Positions 1 through 7,427 of a stretch of DNA of 33,560 bases are shown piece after piece. Every line of letters begins with the position of its first letter. Positions within the stretch are counted from its first letter, which is position 1. The notes under the pieces were generated by a model. The model made no database searches. It was given only the letters and a program-made list of their open reading frames with translations, and was not told the DNA's origin. The stretch is from Bacteroidota bacterium (GTDB lineage Bacteria; Bacteroidota; Ignavibacteria; Palsa-1295): assembly GCA_021324685.1 (NCBI GenBank), contig JAJPIQ010000037.1, forward strand, positions 1 to 33,560. The letters are read 5' to 3'. Position numbers and translations under genes: made by a program.

Positions 1-29
1 GCAATCCGGATACGCCGTATTTTTGCAGC

Positions 30-1043
30 ATGGAGAAAGTCAAACTCGCTCTCGTCGGATGCGGTAACGTCGCACAGGTCGTCCATTTGCCCGTGCTGGA
101 ACACATGCCGGATGTGGAAATCGTTGCCGTCGTCGACCCCGATCGTCGAAAAGCGCAGGCGGTGGCTGCGCGGGGGAATGTTCCCACTTCGTTCACTTCC
201 CTTGAGGCGTTACTCGCTTCGCCGATTTCCGAAACGCTCGATGCGGTCGATATCTGCACTCCAACGGATACACACCTACCGCTTGCCAAGCAGGCGATGG
301 AAGCAGGCAAGGACGTCTTTGTCGAAAAACCGATCGCTCGGACCGCCAAAGAAGCGAAGGAAATGGTCGAATGCGCCACGAAGTACGGCAGGAAACTTAT
401 GGTCGGCATGAACAACCGGTTCCGTCCCGATACGATGTTGCTCAAGACGTTCATCGAAAAAAAGGAACTGGGAAAGATTTTCTACATCAAGTCCGGCTGG
501 CTGAAGCAACAAGCGGATGTTGCAAAGTGGCAGCAGCAACAGGCGAAGTCCGGCGGCGGGGTGATTCTCGATCTCGGAATTGTGATGCTCGATATGGCGC
601 TGTGGCTGCTCAACTACCCCGAAGTCGAAACCGTAAGTGCGGCAACGTATAAGCAATACACGAAGACGGTCGAAGATTCGGCAGCGATCTTCGCGCGTTT
701 AAAAGGAGACGTGACGTTCACGACAGAAATAAGCTGGACCTTCCAGCGTGAAGGCGACTTTTTTTATTGTAACGTCTTTGGGGATGACGGCGCGGCCTTT
801 ATCAATCCGCTCAAGGTGATGAAGCGCGTGCATGGAAGCCTGATCAATCTTACGCCCGCGAAATCGCAAACGCCCGTAATGCTCTATAAAAAATCGTACG
901 AAAACGAGTTACGATATTTCATCAACTCGATAAAAGGGATCGTCCCCATGATCTCGACCGGGGAGGAAGCGGCGAAACGGATGACGGTGGTCGAAGCGAT
1001 CTATCGTTCGGCTGCCAAAAAGAAGGAAGTCGCCGTAAAATAA
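30..1043 (+). CDS. Gfo/Idh/MocA-family NAD(P)-dependent oxidoreductase
   Basis: The 337-residue protein starts with a Rossmann fold: the dinucleotide motif GCGNVA is at residues 10-15 and the acidic end of the second strand is at VVDPD (34-38). The family signature VEKP is at residues 98-101, followed by the C-terminal alpha/beta substrate domain. Members oxidise or reduce sugar or cyclitol substrates in the cytoplasm. The motif that normally reads DxGxHxxD is DLGIVMLD here (181-188), so the usual catalytic His is Val185. The fold is therefore secure, but the chemistry may differ or the protein may be a non-classical member. The ATG at 30 gives a full-length family N-terminus. The stop codon abuts the stop of the convergent M16 gene with no spacer and no visible terminator. 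The substrate cannot be told from sequence. Confidence 0.88.
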   Translation: MEKVKLALVGCGNVAQVVHLPVLEHMPDVEIVAVVDPDRRKAQAVAARGNVPTSFTSLEALLASPISETLDAVDICTPTDTHLPLAKQAMEAGKDVFVEKPIARTAKEAKEMVECATKYGRKLMVGMNNRFRPDTMLLKTFIEKKELGKIFYIKSGWLKQQADVAKWQQQQAKSGGGVILDLGIVMLDMALWLLNYPEVETVSAATYKQYTKTVEDSAAIFARLKGDVTFTTEISWTFQREGDFFYCNVFGDDGAAFINPLKVMKRVHGSLINLTPAKSQTPVMLYKKSYENELRYFINSIKGIVPMISTGEEAAKRMTVVEAIYRSAAKKKEVAVK

Positions 1044-2417
1044 TTATCTCGAGTCGAGCAGCGCACGGTCGATGCCGGTGGTATCTCCGACGATCACCCA
1101 ATTAAAGTTCCTAAGATATTTGTTGGCCGCTCGATTGAGCTGGTCGGATGTCACGCTGGCGAGTTTATCGTAATTGAAGAACGCATTACGCCAGTCGCCC
1201 GTCATGACCGCCGCACGCCCTAAGGCGGCGGCTTGCTCGCCCGTCGTTTCGACGCTTAAATAATTCCTCGTGGCCCATCCGGCGACCCCTTCTCGGATCG
1301 CCGACTGGCGAATCCGGTTTTCCTGAAAGAAATCGACATCGTCATAAATAATATGAATGGCGCTATCCACGTACGGCGTTTGCAGGGTGATCGTTCCCAC
1401 GGAAATACGGCTTTCGCGGTCGTCGACATCGGGTGCATAAGCAAGATTATGTTGTACACGAATGTGATTGAAGACGAACCCCCCGAAGAAGTTTCGAAGA
1501 CGCAGGTATGGATAATAATCGGAATCGCCTGTGGACGGTGTCAGGAAGTAGCCGACGATATAACGCGTAGGCAGCGGCCTTGGGAAGGGAAGTAAGTAGG
1601 CGCCGGGCGAGAACGCTTTTGCCGGAGGCGTCAGCGGGACCGGTGTGTAGTTTCCTTCCGGAAGTTGGCCGATGGAAGCCTGGATTTTGTTCGTCAGTTC
1701 CTCCTTCGAAATATTGCCGACGACGCAGAGCAGAAATCGCGATTTCACCATCAGGTCCCGGAATCGTTTTTGGAGCACGGGAATGGATTCGCGAGCGATG
1801 TCGGCAGAGTCCATAATGCGGCCGTATGGATGGCCGGCAAAATAGATCGAGTCCATTTCGACGCTGGAATAGACGTCGGCGTCGCTATTGCGAGAATCGA
1901 TCCCCAGCAGCACGCTTTTTTTGAAGTTATCGAATTCGACCGGATCGAACGCCGGGTGCAGCATCATGCCGGTAAAATAGTCCCAGGACGTGTCGAAATT
2001 TTCTCGAAGGCACTCCATGCTCATCGCGGAAAAATCTTCGCCATTGTCGCCACCGATCGAAGATCCCATCCGCACCATTTTTCGCCGGAACCACGATTTG
2101 CTGACGTTCTGGTTCCCACTGGCGGTCACGACTTTCATCGTAAAATATTCGGCGGAGATCGGCTCGTCCTTCGGAGCGTAGCTTTCGCCGCCCTTGATGA
2201 AGAGGATCGCACTCACGACCGGAGCGGCCGTCGATTGCCGCATGATCACATGAACGCCCGAGACGTCGAACTCCTGGACGTCGCTTACGATCGTACGGTT
2301 ATATGTCGTGGAAGAAGAACTGCCACAGGAGGCAACAGAGAATGCCGAGAAAAGTACGAGGAGAGTTGGGAAGAACCGTGAATTCGTCATTCGTAATGTA
2401 GGATTCGTCATGCTCAT
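1044..2417 (-). CDS. Non-catalytic M16 (insulinase-like) peptidase subunit, lipoprotein
   Basis: A 457-residue M16-family protein. An N-terminal hydrophobic segment ends in a lipobox-like SVAS-C with Cys31, so it is probably a lipoprotein. The zinc motif HxxEH is missing: the segment aligned with HLYEH of the neighbouring subunit reads AEYFTMK. The C-terminal half keeps the family Arg...Tyr pair in RVQHNLAY. In known heterodimeric M16 peptidases one subunit carries the zinc and the other supplies substrate-binding residues, and this gene fits the second role. Its start overlaps the stop of the catalytic subunit by 4 bp (ATGA), which supports translational coupling and the start at 2417. The first 13 codons (reading MTNP...MTNS) are encoded by a heptameric repeat tract. 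An alternative start is Met10. Confidence 0.86.
   Translation of the reverse strand: MSMTNPTLRMTNSRFFPTLLVLFSAFSVASCGSSSSTTYNRTIVSDVQEFDVSGVHVIMRQSTAAPVVSAILFIKGGESYAPKDEPISAEYFTMKVVTASGNQNVSKSWFRRKMVRMGSSIGGDNGEDFSAMSMECLRENFDTSWDYFTGMMLHPAFDPVEFDNFKKSVLLGIDSRNSDADVYSSVEMDSIYFAGHPYGRIMDSADIARESIPVLQKRFRDLMVKSRFLLCVVGNISKEELTNKIQASIGQLPEGNYTPVPLTPPAKAFSPGAYLLPFPRPLPTRYIVGYFLTPSTGDSDYYPYLRLRNFFGGFVFNHIRVQHNLAYAPDVDDRESRISVGTITLQTPYVDSAIHIIYDDVDFFQENRIRQSAIREGVAGWATRNYLSVETTGEQAAALGRAAVMTGDWRNAFFNYDKLASVTSDQLNRAANKYLRNFNWVIVGDTTGIDRALLDSR
2382..2409. repeat. Heptameric tandem repeat tract
   Basis: Four consecutive 7-mers on the + strand read ATTCGTC, ATTCGTA, ATGTAGG and ATTCGTC. The tract lies inside the first codons of the M16 lipoprotein gene on the minus strand. 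It has the same period as the tracts at 15713, 26130 and 26965 but a different unit. Confidence 0.6.
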
Positions 2418-3802
2418 GGCTGGGTTTGCATTCTCGGATTACCAAGTTTGGCGAGCGTCGGCTGTTCGGTCGCGATTCCATCCCTGCTCATCGCAACACC
2501 GAGCACGTAGGGCCTATTCTGAATATAGCGATGAACGTAATCGGCAATGTCCTTGCGCGTGACCTTGCTCAGGTCGTCGAGATAATGGCCGTAATAGTCC
2601 AGCCCTGCGGCGGCCCACCAAAAGGCAAGATCGTGCGAAAAAGAACTTAATTTCTCGCTCCGAAACAGCGTTTGCGTTCGCAATACACTCTTGGCGGTCT
2701 CGAGTTCTTCGTCCGAGATATAGCTGGGATCGTCGAACTTGGCGACCTGTCCCCAGAAAATTTGCATCACATGGTCTAAGTTCTGTGGGGTGGTGACGAT
2801 GTCGGCGGTAATCGGCCCTACATAGCGTTGTGTGTAATACCAGAAATTAATTCCCTGCGCCAGGCCGCTTTCTTCGAGCGTTTTCGTAAATTCGTGCTCC
2901 GGCTGTGTAATGATGTAGCTGAAGACATCGGCAACATACGTTCCCTTGTCGTCAACACCGATCGAAGGACCGTGCCATTGCACTTTTACGATCGCGCGTG
3001 GCTCATCGACGGTGTCCAGCACAAATGCCGGTGCCGTCAGCGGTGGGCACCGTTGCGGCGGATCGACGAGGAACGGATCCGGCCCATGCTGCCAGCGGAG
3101 AAAATATTTGGCGGCAAGGGCCTTGACGTCCTCGGCATGCACGTCTCCGGTCACGATCAGGAGGGAATTATTCGGGATATAGTATTTGTGCTGGATCGTG
3201 TGCATCATATCCTGCGTAGCAGCGTAGATGGCCGGCCGCTCGCCAAGGGGTTCTTTGCGGGACATCCAGCCATCCCACATTGCCTTTTCCATTTTCCGGC
3301 CAAACTTGAAGAGCGGTTCGGCTTCGTCGCGATCGAACTCCCCTAATACGACTTCCTTCTGTTTGTGTAATTCGTCCGGCTTAAATAGCGGGGACGTAAT
3401 GGCCCATGCCATAAAGTCCATGCCTTCTTCCAAATTTTGTTTGGGGAGCGTGAAGTAATATTCGACTTGCTCTTCATGGGTTTCGCCATTATAAACGATG
3501 CCAAGGTCGTCGACGCGTCCCAGAAAGTCGTCTTCCGTCGTATCCCGTGCATTCGCAGTGAAGAACATGTGTTCGTAGAGATGCGAAAGACCATTGTACT
3601 CCGGGTTTTCCGTGAATGAGCCGTTCTTGACGGCAATCTCGATCGTGACGATCGGCGTCAGGTGATTTTCGACCACGAGTACTTCAAGGCCATTATCGAG
3701 CTTGAACCGCGTCCACGGCGGAAGCTGAGCGGAAGCGCGAAATGGAGTGAAAATCGTGAAAAGAAAGCAGAAAAAGAGGAGAATTCGAACGGGTGGTTTC
3801 AT
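2414..3802 (-). CDS. Catalytic M16 zinc peptidase (insulinase-like)
   Basis: The 462-residue protein has a cleavable signal peptide ending near AQ (25-26). The inverted zinc motif HLYEH (His74, Glu77, His78) is followed after exactly 76 residues by Glu155 in VVLGE, matching the HxxEH(x76)E spacing of the M16 family. The C-terminal half forms the second, non-metal domain. It should degrade peptides outside the inner membrane together with the non-catalytic subunit encoded immediately downstream (4-bp overlap). A PBP4-type carboxypeptidase gene lies 78 bp upstream on the same strand, so the three may be co-transcribed. The substrate is unknown. Similar pairs are common in Bacteroidota and Proteobacteria. 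Confidence 0.92.
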   Translation of the reverse strand: MKPPVRILLFFCFLFTIFTPFRASAQLPPWTRFKLDNGLEVLVVENHLTPIVTIEIAVKNGSFTENPEYNGLSHLYEHMFFTANARDTTEDDFLGRVDDLGIVYNGETHEEQVEYYFTLPKQNLEEGMDFMAWAITSPLFKPDELHKQKEVVLGEFDRDEAEPLFKFGRKMEKAMWDGWMSRKEPLGERPAIYAATQDMMHTIQHKYYIPNNSLLIVTGDVHAEDVKALAAKYFLRWQHGPDPFLVDPPQRCPPLTAPAFVLDTVDEPRAIVKVQWHGPSIGVDDKGTYVADVFSYIITQPEHEFTKTLEESGLAQGINFWYYTQRYVGPITADIVTTPQNLDHVMQIFWGQVAKFDDPSYISDEELETAKSVLRTQTLFRSEKLSSFSHDLAFWWAAAGLDYYGHYLDDLSKVTRKDIADYVHRYIQNRPYVLGVAMSRDGIATEQPTLAKLGNPRMQTQP

Positions 3803-3880
3803 GCGTGCATGCTCGTTACGTGAAGGCGTTCGGAAGGTAACAGCTAAGACCGGAAGAGAAATTCAGTCCTATCGCTTGCT

Positions 3881-5440
3881 TTATTGGCGGGAAAAACCGA
3901 CCAACCGCAGTAGCACTTCGTCCTCCAATTTCCCGATGTCGCTGCCGGGGCAGGTGTAATTATTGAGGAGAATGGAAAACGCAACAGGTTCGCCATCACG
4001 TGTGGTGAGATAACCGGAAATAGAGCGTACCCCGGTCATGGAACCGGTCTTGGCGTGGACGTTCCCTTGAGCGGGCGTACCTTTAAGGCGCTTTTCAAGC
4101 GTGCCATCGACTCCCATGATCGGGAGCGAATTGTAAAATGCCGAATCGAATGTTGGGTTCGAGCGCATAACGCGCAGAAGTGTAACTATTGCATCCGGCG
4201 TCACCAAATCCATCCGCGAGAGGCCGGAGCCATCGGTGAATTGAAGGCGCGTGGTATCGATGCCGAGGGAATCTAAATATCTTCGAATTTGTGTCGTTCC
4301 CTGCTCCGGATATCCGTTCGCACGTTCAATGCCGGCAGTGCGGAACAAACATTCGGCATACAAATTATCGGATTCTTTATTCATGGTCCGGACGAGAGCG
4401 GTTAGAGGATGACTTTTGAAATATAGTATTCTCGTGCCGTCATCCGAGTCCTCGTCGCTGAACGCTTTCCTCTGTGGCGTCTGCGAATATCCGACATGGA
4501 TTCCCGATTCGTTGAAGAGGGAACGAATTGCGTGAGCAGCAAAGGACGCGGCATCGTGAACGGCAAAACGCTCAACAACAGGTTTGCGATATGCGACCGG
4601 CCCCCACACTTCGATGGAATTATTTAAAAAATCGTCGCTGATGTAAAGCGGCGGGACAGAATCTTTCAGCGTTGTTTTTGTAAGGTCCGGCCAGAGATGA
4701 GCCTGGCAATATCCAAAATTTGTACTGTCGAAAACCAGTCGCGCCGTTGCTCCGATTGTATCCGAGGGTAGAATAAACAATGCAACTTGATTCTCATCGA
4801 AATTTAAATGCTGGACTTCCGGAGCATAGTCGTGCCACATGTCTTCGATTTCCCATCCATCGGGATATAATTCGGCTGGCATGGTGCCTTCGACGCTGAG
4901 CCCTCCAATCGAATCGATATGCATTTCATGCAAAGAGTCAATGACGGTCCTCAACACGTTAAAGCGACCGCTATCGCCATACTCCACAGTTGCACAAAAC
5001 GACGGGTCGCCATTGCCAATAACCGTGATATGATTATCCGGTGGTGAAATAACGAACATGGTTCGATATTGGTAATCCAATCCCATCGTTGCCAACGCCT
5101 CCGCCGTGGTGAAGAGCTTCATGTTCGAAGCCGGGACCAGGCTCTTCTTTTCATTCCGCCGGTAAAAATATTCGCCGGTCTTCAGCGATTGAATTTCCAC
5201 ACCGGACGTTGCATTCGAAAATGCCGTGTCAGAAAAGAGGCTGTCGAGCGCATGGCGAAGGTTTTCGGTCTTTTGAGCGCGAGCTTGTGATGTCATTCCC
5301 GCGAATGCGGGAATCCAGAGGATGAGCATCAGGCAGAGCATTCGCGTTGCCGAACGCGCCGGATTCCCGCATTCGCGGGAATGACAGAAGGAAAGTTTCT
5401 TTGTCCTGCCTTCGATCGCGCACCGAAATAAATATCGCAT
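3881..5440 (-). CDS. dacB: D-alanyl-D-alanine carboxypeptidase/endopeptidase (PBP4, peptidase S13)
   Basis: All three penicillin-binding motifs are present: SNMK at 105-108 (nucleophile Ser105), SDN at 357-359 and KTG at 464-466. A long insert lies between the first two, as is typical of the S13/PBP4 class. The enzyme trims or cleaves peptidoglycan peptides in the periplasm. The N-terminus is odd. A pair of palindromic repeats (5292-5385) lies inside the reading frame and encodes FCHSRECGNP and the hydrophobic WIPAFAGMTS of the signal peptide. From the first ATG (5440) the signal would be unusually long, and the start would be only 30 bp from the divergent hpd start. Met34 (5341) gives a normal-length signal peptide. 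Neither start has a clear ribosome-binding site. Confidence 0.9.
   Translation of the reverse strand: MRYLFRCAIEGRTKKLSFCHSRECGNPARSATRMLCLMLILWIPAFAGMTSQARAQKTENLRHALDSLFSDTAFSNATSGVEIQSLKTGEYFYRRNEKKSLVPASNMKLFTTAEALATMGLDYQYRTMFVISPPDNHITVIGNGDPSFCATVEYGDSGRFNVLRTVIDSLHEMHIDSIGGLSVEGTMPAELYPDGWEIEDMWHDYAPEVQHLNFDENQVALFILPSDTIGATARLVFDSTNFGYCQAHLWPDLTKTTLKDSVPPLYISDDFLNNSIEVWGPVAYRKPVVERFAVHDAASFAAHAIRSLFNESGIHVGYSQTPQRKAFSDEDSDDGTRILYFKSHPLTALVRTMNKESDNLYAECLFRTAGIERANGYPEQGTTQIRRYLDSLGIDTTRLQFTDGSGLSRMDLVTPDAIVTLLRVMRSNPTFDSAFYNSLPIMGVDGTLEKRLKGTPAQGNVHAKTGSMTGVRSISGYLTTRDGEPVAFSILLNNYTCPGSDIGKLEDEVLLRLVGFSRQ
5292..5385. repeat. Paired REP-like palindrome (perfect 25-bp inverted repeat)
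   Basis: The arm at 5292-5316 is the exact reverse complement of the arm at 5361-5385. Each arm is itself a hairpin, with ATTCCCGC and GCGGGAAT around the loop GAAT. The spacer is 44 bp. The layout is that of a doublet of REP-type elements of the GTCATTCCCGC... kind that is dispersed in many bacterial genomes. The whole element lies inside the 5' end of the PBP4 gene, and its translation is in frame with the protein. A diverged single copy is at 23369-23397. Confidence 0.85.
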
Positions 5441-5470
5441 TGTTACAAATTTACAACTTACTCTACTACT

Positions 5471-6607
5471 ATGTCTGATGTTTTAACGGCACCTGCACGG
5501 GCCCCTCGCACAAAAGAAAACGATTTCCTTCCGATTCGCGCGATCGATCATATTGGCTTCATTGTCGGCAATGCCAAGCAGTCGGCTTATTATTATCGGG
5601 CTGCGTTCGGCTTTAAGATCACCGGCTATGCCGGACTCGAAACCGGCGTGCGCGACCGTGCGAGCTACGTACTCGAACAGGGCAAGATCCGCTTCGTGCT
5701 TACGACACCGCTCGTTCCGCAGCACTCCTATCAGGAAGATCTCCGCAAACATGGCGACGGCGTGATCGATATTGCGCTGGAAGTGGACGATGTCGAAAGC
5801 GCGTATCGTGAGACCACGAAGCGCGGGGCCAAGGGCGTCCAGGAACCTCGCGAGATTACGGATGAAAATGGGACCTTCCGTCTTGCCTCGATCCGAACGT
5901 ATGGGGATACGGTCCACAGTTTCATCAATCGAAAAAATTATCGCGCCTTCGCGCCCGGCTTCAAAAACATTACCACGGAAGATCTCATTGCGCGACCAAC
6001 GGGCCTCGCCGCGGTCGATCATATCGTCGGCAACGTCGGCTGGAACCAAATGAACGACTGGGTGAAGTGGTATGAGGAAATCATGGGGTTCCATGTCTTC
6101 GTTTCGTTCGACGATAAGGATATTTCGACCGAATATTCCGCGCTGATGTCGAAGGTCATGGCCTCCGGGTCGGAAAAAATCAAGTTCCCGATCAACGAGC
6201 CGGCCACCGGGCGGAAAAAATCCCAGATCGAAGAATATATCGAGTGGTACCAGGGCCCCGGCGTGCAGCACATCGCGCTCGCCACCGGGAATATTATCGA
6301 CGCGGTGACGAAGCTCTCCGCGCAGGGCGTCGAATTCCTGCGGGTTCCCAGTTCCTACTACAAGGAATTGCAGGACCGGGTCGGCAAGATCAACGAACCG
6401 ATCGACGAATTAGAGCGCCTCGGCATCCTGGTCGACCGCGATGACGACGGGTACATGCTCCAGATTTTTACGAAGCCGGTCGAAGACCGTCCGACGCTCT
6501 TTTTCGAGATCATCCAGCGCCGCGGTGCCCGCTCGTTCGGCAAAGGAAATTTCAAAGCGCTCTTCGAGTCCATCGAACGCGAGCAGGAATTGAGGGGGAA
6601 TTTGTAG
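5471..6607 (+). CDS. hpd: 4-hydroxyphenylpyruvate dioxygenase
   Basis: The 378-residue protein has two vicinal-oxygen-chelate domains. The C-terminal domain carries the iron ligands His184 (VDHIVGNV), His267 (GVQHIAL) and Glu346 (FFEIIQR), and the family C-terminus GKGNFKALFESIE. The enzyme converts 4-hydroxyphenylpyruvate to homogentisate with O2 in tyrosine catabolism, which implies at least some aerobic metabolism. Length and motif spacing are typical. No other tyrosine-degradation gene (hmgA, fahA, maiA) is in the window. It diverges from the PBP4 gene with very little space, so its promoter must overlap that gene's 5' end. The structured RNA region follows it. Confidence 0.96.
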   Translation: MSDVLTAPARAPRTKENDFLPIRAIDHIGFIVGNAKQSAYYYRAAFGFKITGYAGLETGVRDRASYVLEQGKIRFVLTTPLVPQHSYQEDLRKHGDGVIDIALEVDDVESAYRETTKRGAKGVQEPREITDENGTFRLASIRTYGDTVHSFINRKNYRAFAPGFKNITTEDLIARPTGLAAVDHIVGNVGWNQMNDWVKWYEEIMGFHVFVSFDDKDISTEYSALMSKVMASGSEKIKFPINEPATGRKKSQIEEYIEWYQGPGVQHIALATGNIIDAVTKLSAQGVEFLRVPSSYYKELQDRVGKINEPIDELERLGILVDRDDDGYMLQIFTKPVEDRPTLFFEIIQRRGARSFGKGNFKALFESIEREQELRGNL

Positions 6608-6645
6608 CCATCGATTTTGCAAAATATCTTAAGTTTTCCATAAGT

Positions 6646-6674
6646 TTTGCTATCGCTGTAGAAAGCTAGATTTT
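6646..6674 (+). promoter_or_regulatory. Possible Bacteroidota-type promoter of the structured RNA
   Basis: TTTG at 6646-6649 and TAGATTTT at 6667-6674, 17 bp apart, resemble the Bacteroidota -33 TTTG and -7 TAnnTTTG boxes. The last base of the -7 box is off consensus. The pair sits just ahead of the hairpin series starting at 6711. Confidence 0.3.
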
Positions 6675-6710
6675 TACCACCGATTATGAACTCTTCCTCA
6701 TGGTCTTTTT

Positions 6711-6976
6711 GTAGTTTTACTACTTCTTTCGTCTAGTACGAAAGTCTTTACACGAGGTCTGCCTGGGTTGTACTCAGGTCCGTCGGGATAGAAAGATCCC
6801 GTCCTTGCCGCAAAGGTCGCGTGCGCCAAAGCGGTTTTCCAAGCGCACAGACCTTTCCGGTACTAACGTGAACGAACATGAGTAAGCGTTCACCGGAATG
6901 ATCGTGGTTGAAGTCGATGAATCAGAACCCATTCTCCGTGGCACCCAGCTTGCAAAAAGCTGGGTGTTACTCTTTT
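6711..6976 (+). ncRNA. Unidentified multi-hairpin RNA or leader with terminal terminator
   Basis: This stretch has no convincing reading frame but holds a chain of hairpins. They are GTAG/CTAC (6711-6723), CTTTCG/CGAAAG (6726-6744), CCTGGGT/ACTCAGG (6762-6778), GGGAT/ATCCC (6785-6800), a long arm AAAGGTC + GTGCGC / GCGCAC + GACCTTT (6812-6856), GTGAACG/CGTTCAC (6868-6893) and a 10-bp terminator-like stem (6942-6966). AGGTCTG at 6755-6761 can alternatively pair with CAGACCT at 6848-6854, which would disrupt the long arm, so a switch between two folds is conceivable. I do not recognise it as tmRNA, RNase P RNA, SRP RNA or a named riboswitch: no GAGGAAAGTCC, no tRNA-like domain, no B12 or TPP box. 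It could be a free small RNA or a cis-acting leader of the gene at 6990. Confidence 0.45.
6942..6976 (+). terminator. Rho-independent terminator-like hairpin before the secreted-protein gene
   Basis: CACCCAGCTT (6942-6951), loop GCAAA and AAGCTGGGTG (6957-6966) form a perfect 10-bp stem followed by TTACTCTTTT. It ends only 13 bp before the ATG at 6990. CTCTT within the tail can also pair with AAGAG of the ribosome-binding site. It is either the end of a small RNA or an attenuator controlling the next gene. Confidence 0.7.
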
Positions 6977-6989
6977 AAGAGGTATCATT

Positions 6990-7373
6990 ATGAAAACACT
7001 ATGCTTAATCCTGTTGGCGCTTGGGCTGAGTTATACTTCGCCTCGGGCGCAGGTGGGGGTCATTACTCGTACACGGAATGGGCGTGTCGTCTCTACGCAA
7101 GTTCTTCCAGGGACACGTATTCGGACGCAAACCTATAATCCGTTGACGCAGACGTACACCACGCGAGTCTATGGACGCCGGTTCTATCGAGAACGGCGAG
7201 ACCGGTCCTTCAATAACGGAACCGTCTATTCGACTCCGGGCGTGACGATCACAACACCAGGCTATTATAATAATTATAACAACAACGGCATTTTAAATGC
7301 TCGTTTACATGGCGGTGTGGCACACGCGTATGGCCTTCGCCACCGTTACGCACGAATGATGCGTGAGCGGTAA
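6990..7373 (+). CDS. Small secreted, Arg/Tyr-rich protein of unknown function
   Basis: The 127-residue protein has a clear signal peptide ending at SPRAQ (about residue 21). The mature part is rich in Arg, Tyr, Thr and Asn, with an Asn/Tyr run (YYNNYNNNG) and a basic C-terminus (RHRYARMMRER). No known domain is visible. A good ribosome-binding site (AGAGG at 6978-6982) sits 7 nt before the ATG, which supports the start. The gene is the only one between the structured RNA and a strong terminator at 7391, so it is probably monocistronic and perhaps governed by that RNA. It could be a small envelope or matrix protein, but no function can be assigned. Confidence 0.68.
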   Translation: MKTLCLILLALGLSYTSPRAQVGVITRTRNGRVVSTQVLPGTRIRTQTYNPLTQTYTTRVYGRRFYRERRDRSFNNGTVYSTPGVTITTPGYYNNYNNNGILNARLHGGVAHAYGLRHRYARMMRER

Positions 7374-7390
7374 ATAATGTATTGCTATTT

Positions 7391-7423
7391 GGCGCTCTGC
7401 TTCTGGCAGAGCGCCTTTTTTTT
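7391..7423 (+). terminator. Strong rho-independent terminator
   Basis: GGCGCTCTGC (7391-7400), loop TTCTG and GCAGAGCGCC (7406-7415) form a perfect 10-bp stem followed by eight T residues. It terminates the small secreted-protein gene. It is oriented for + strand transcripts only, because the other side lacks a T run. Confidence 0.92.
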
Positions 7424-7427
7424 ATTC

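Noticed and set aside
1665-2381. A 238-codon + strand frame
   Set aside because: It lies antisense to the M16 lipoprotein gene and has no domain of its own.
6711-6976. Identity as tmRNA, RNase P RNA, 6S or SRP RNA
   Set aside because: The core conserved segments of these RNAs are absent, and the hairpin order does not fit a long 6S-type rod.
6908-7138. A 76-codon frame overlapping the RNA terminator and the start of the secreted-protein gene
   Set aside because: It has no signal or motif and runs through the terminator stem. The frame at 6990 has a signal peptide and ribosome-binding site.
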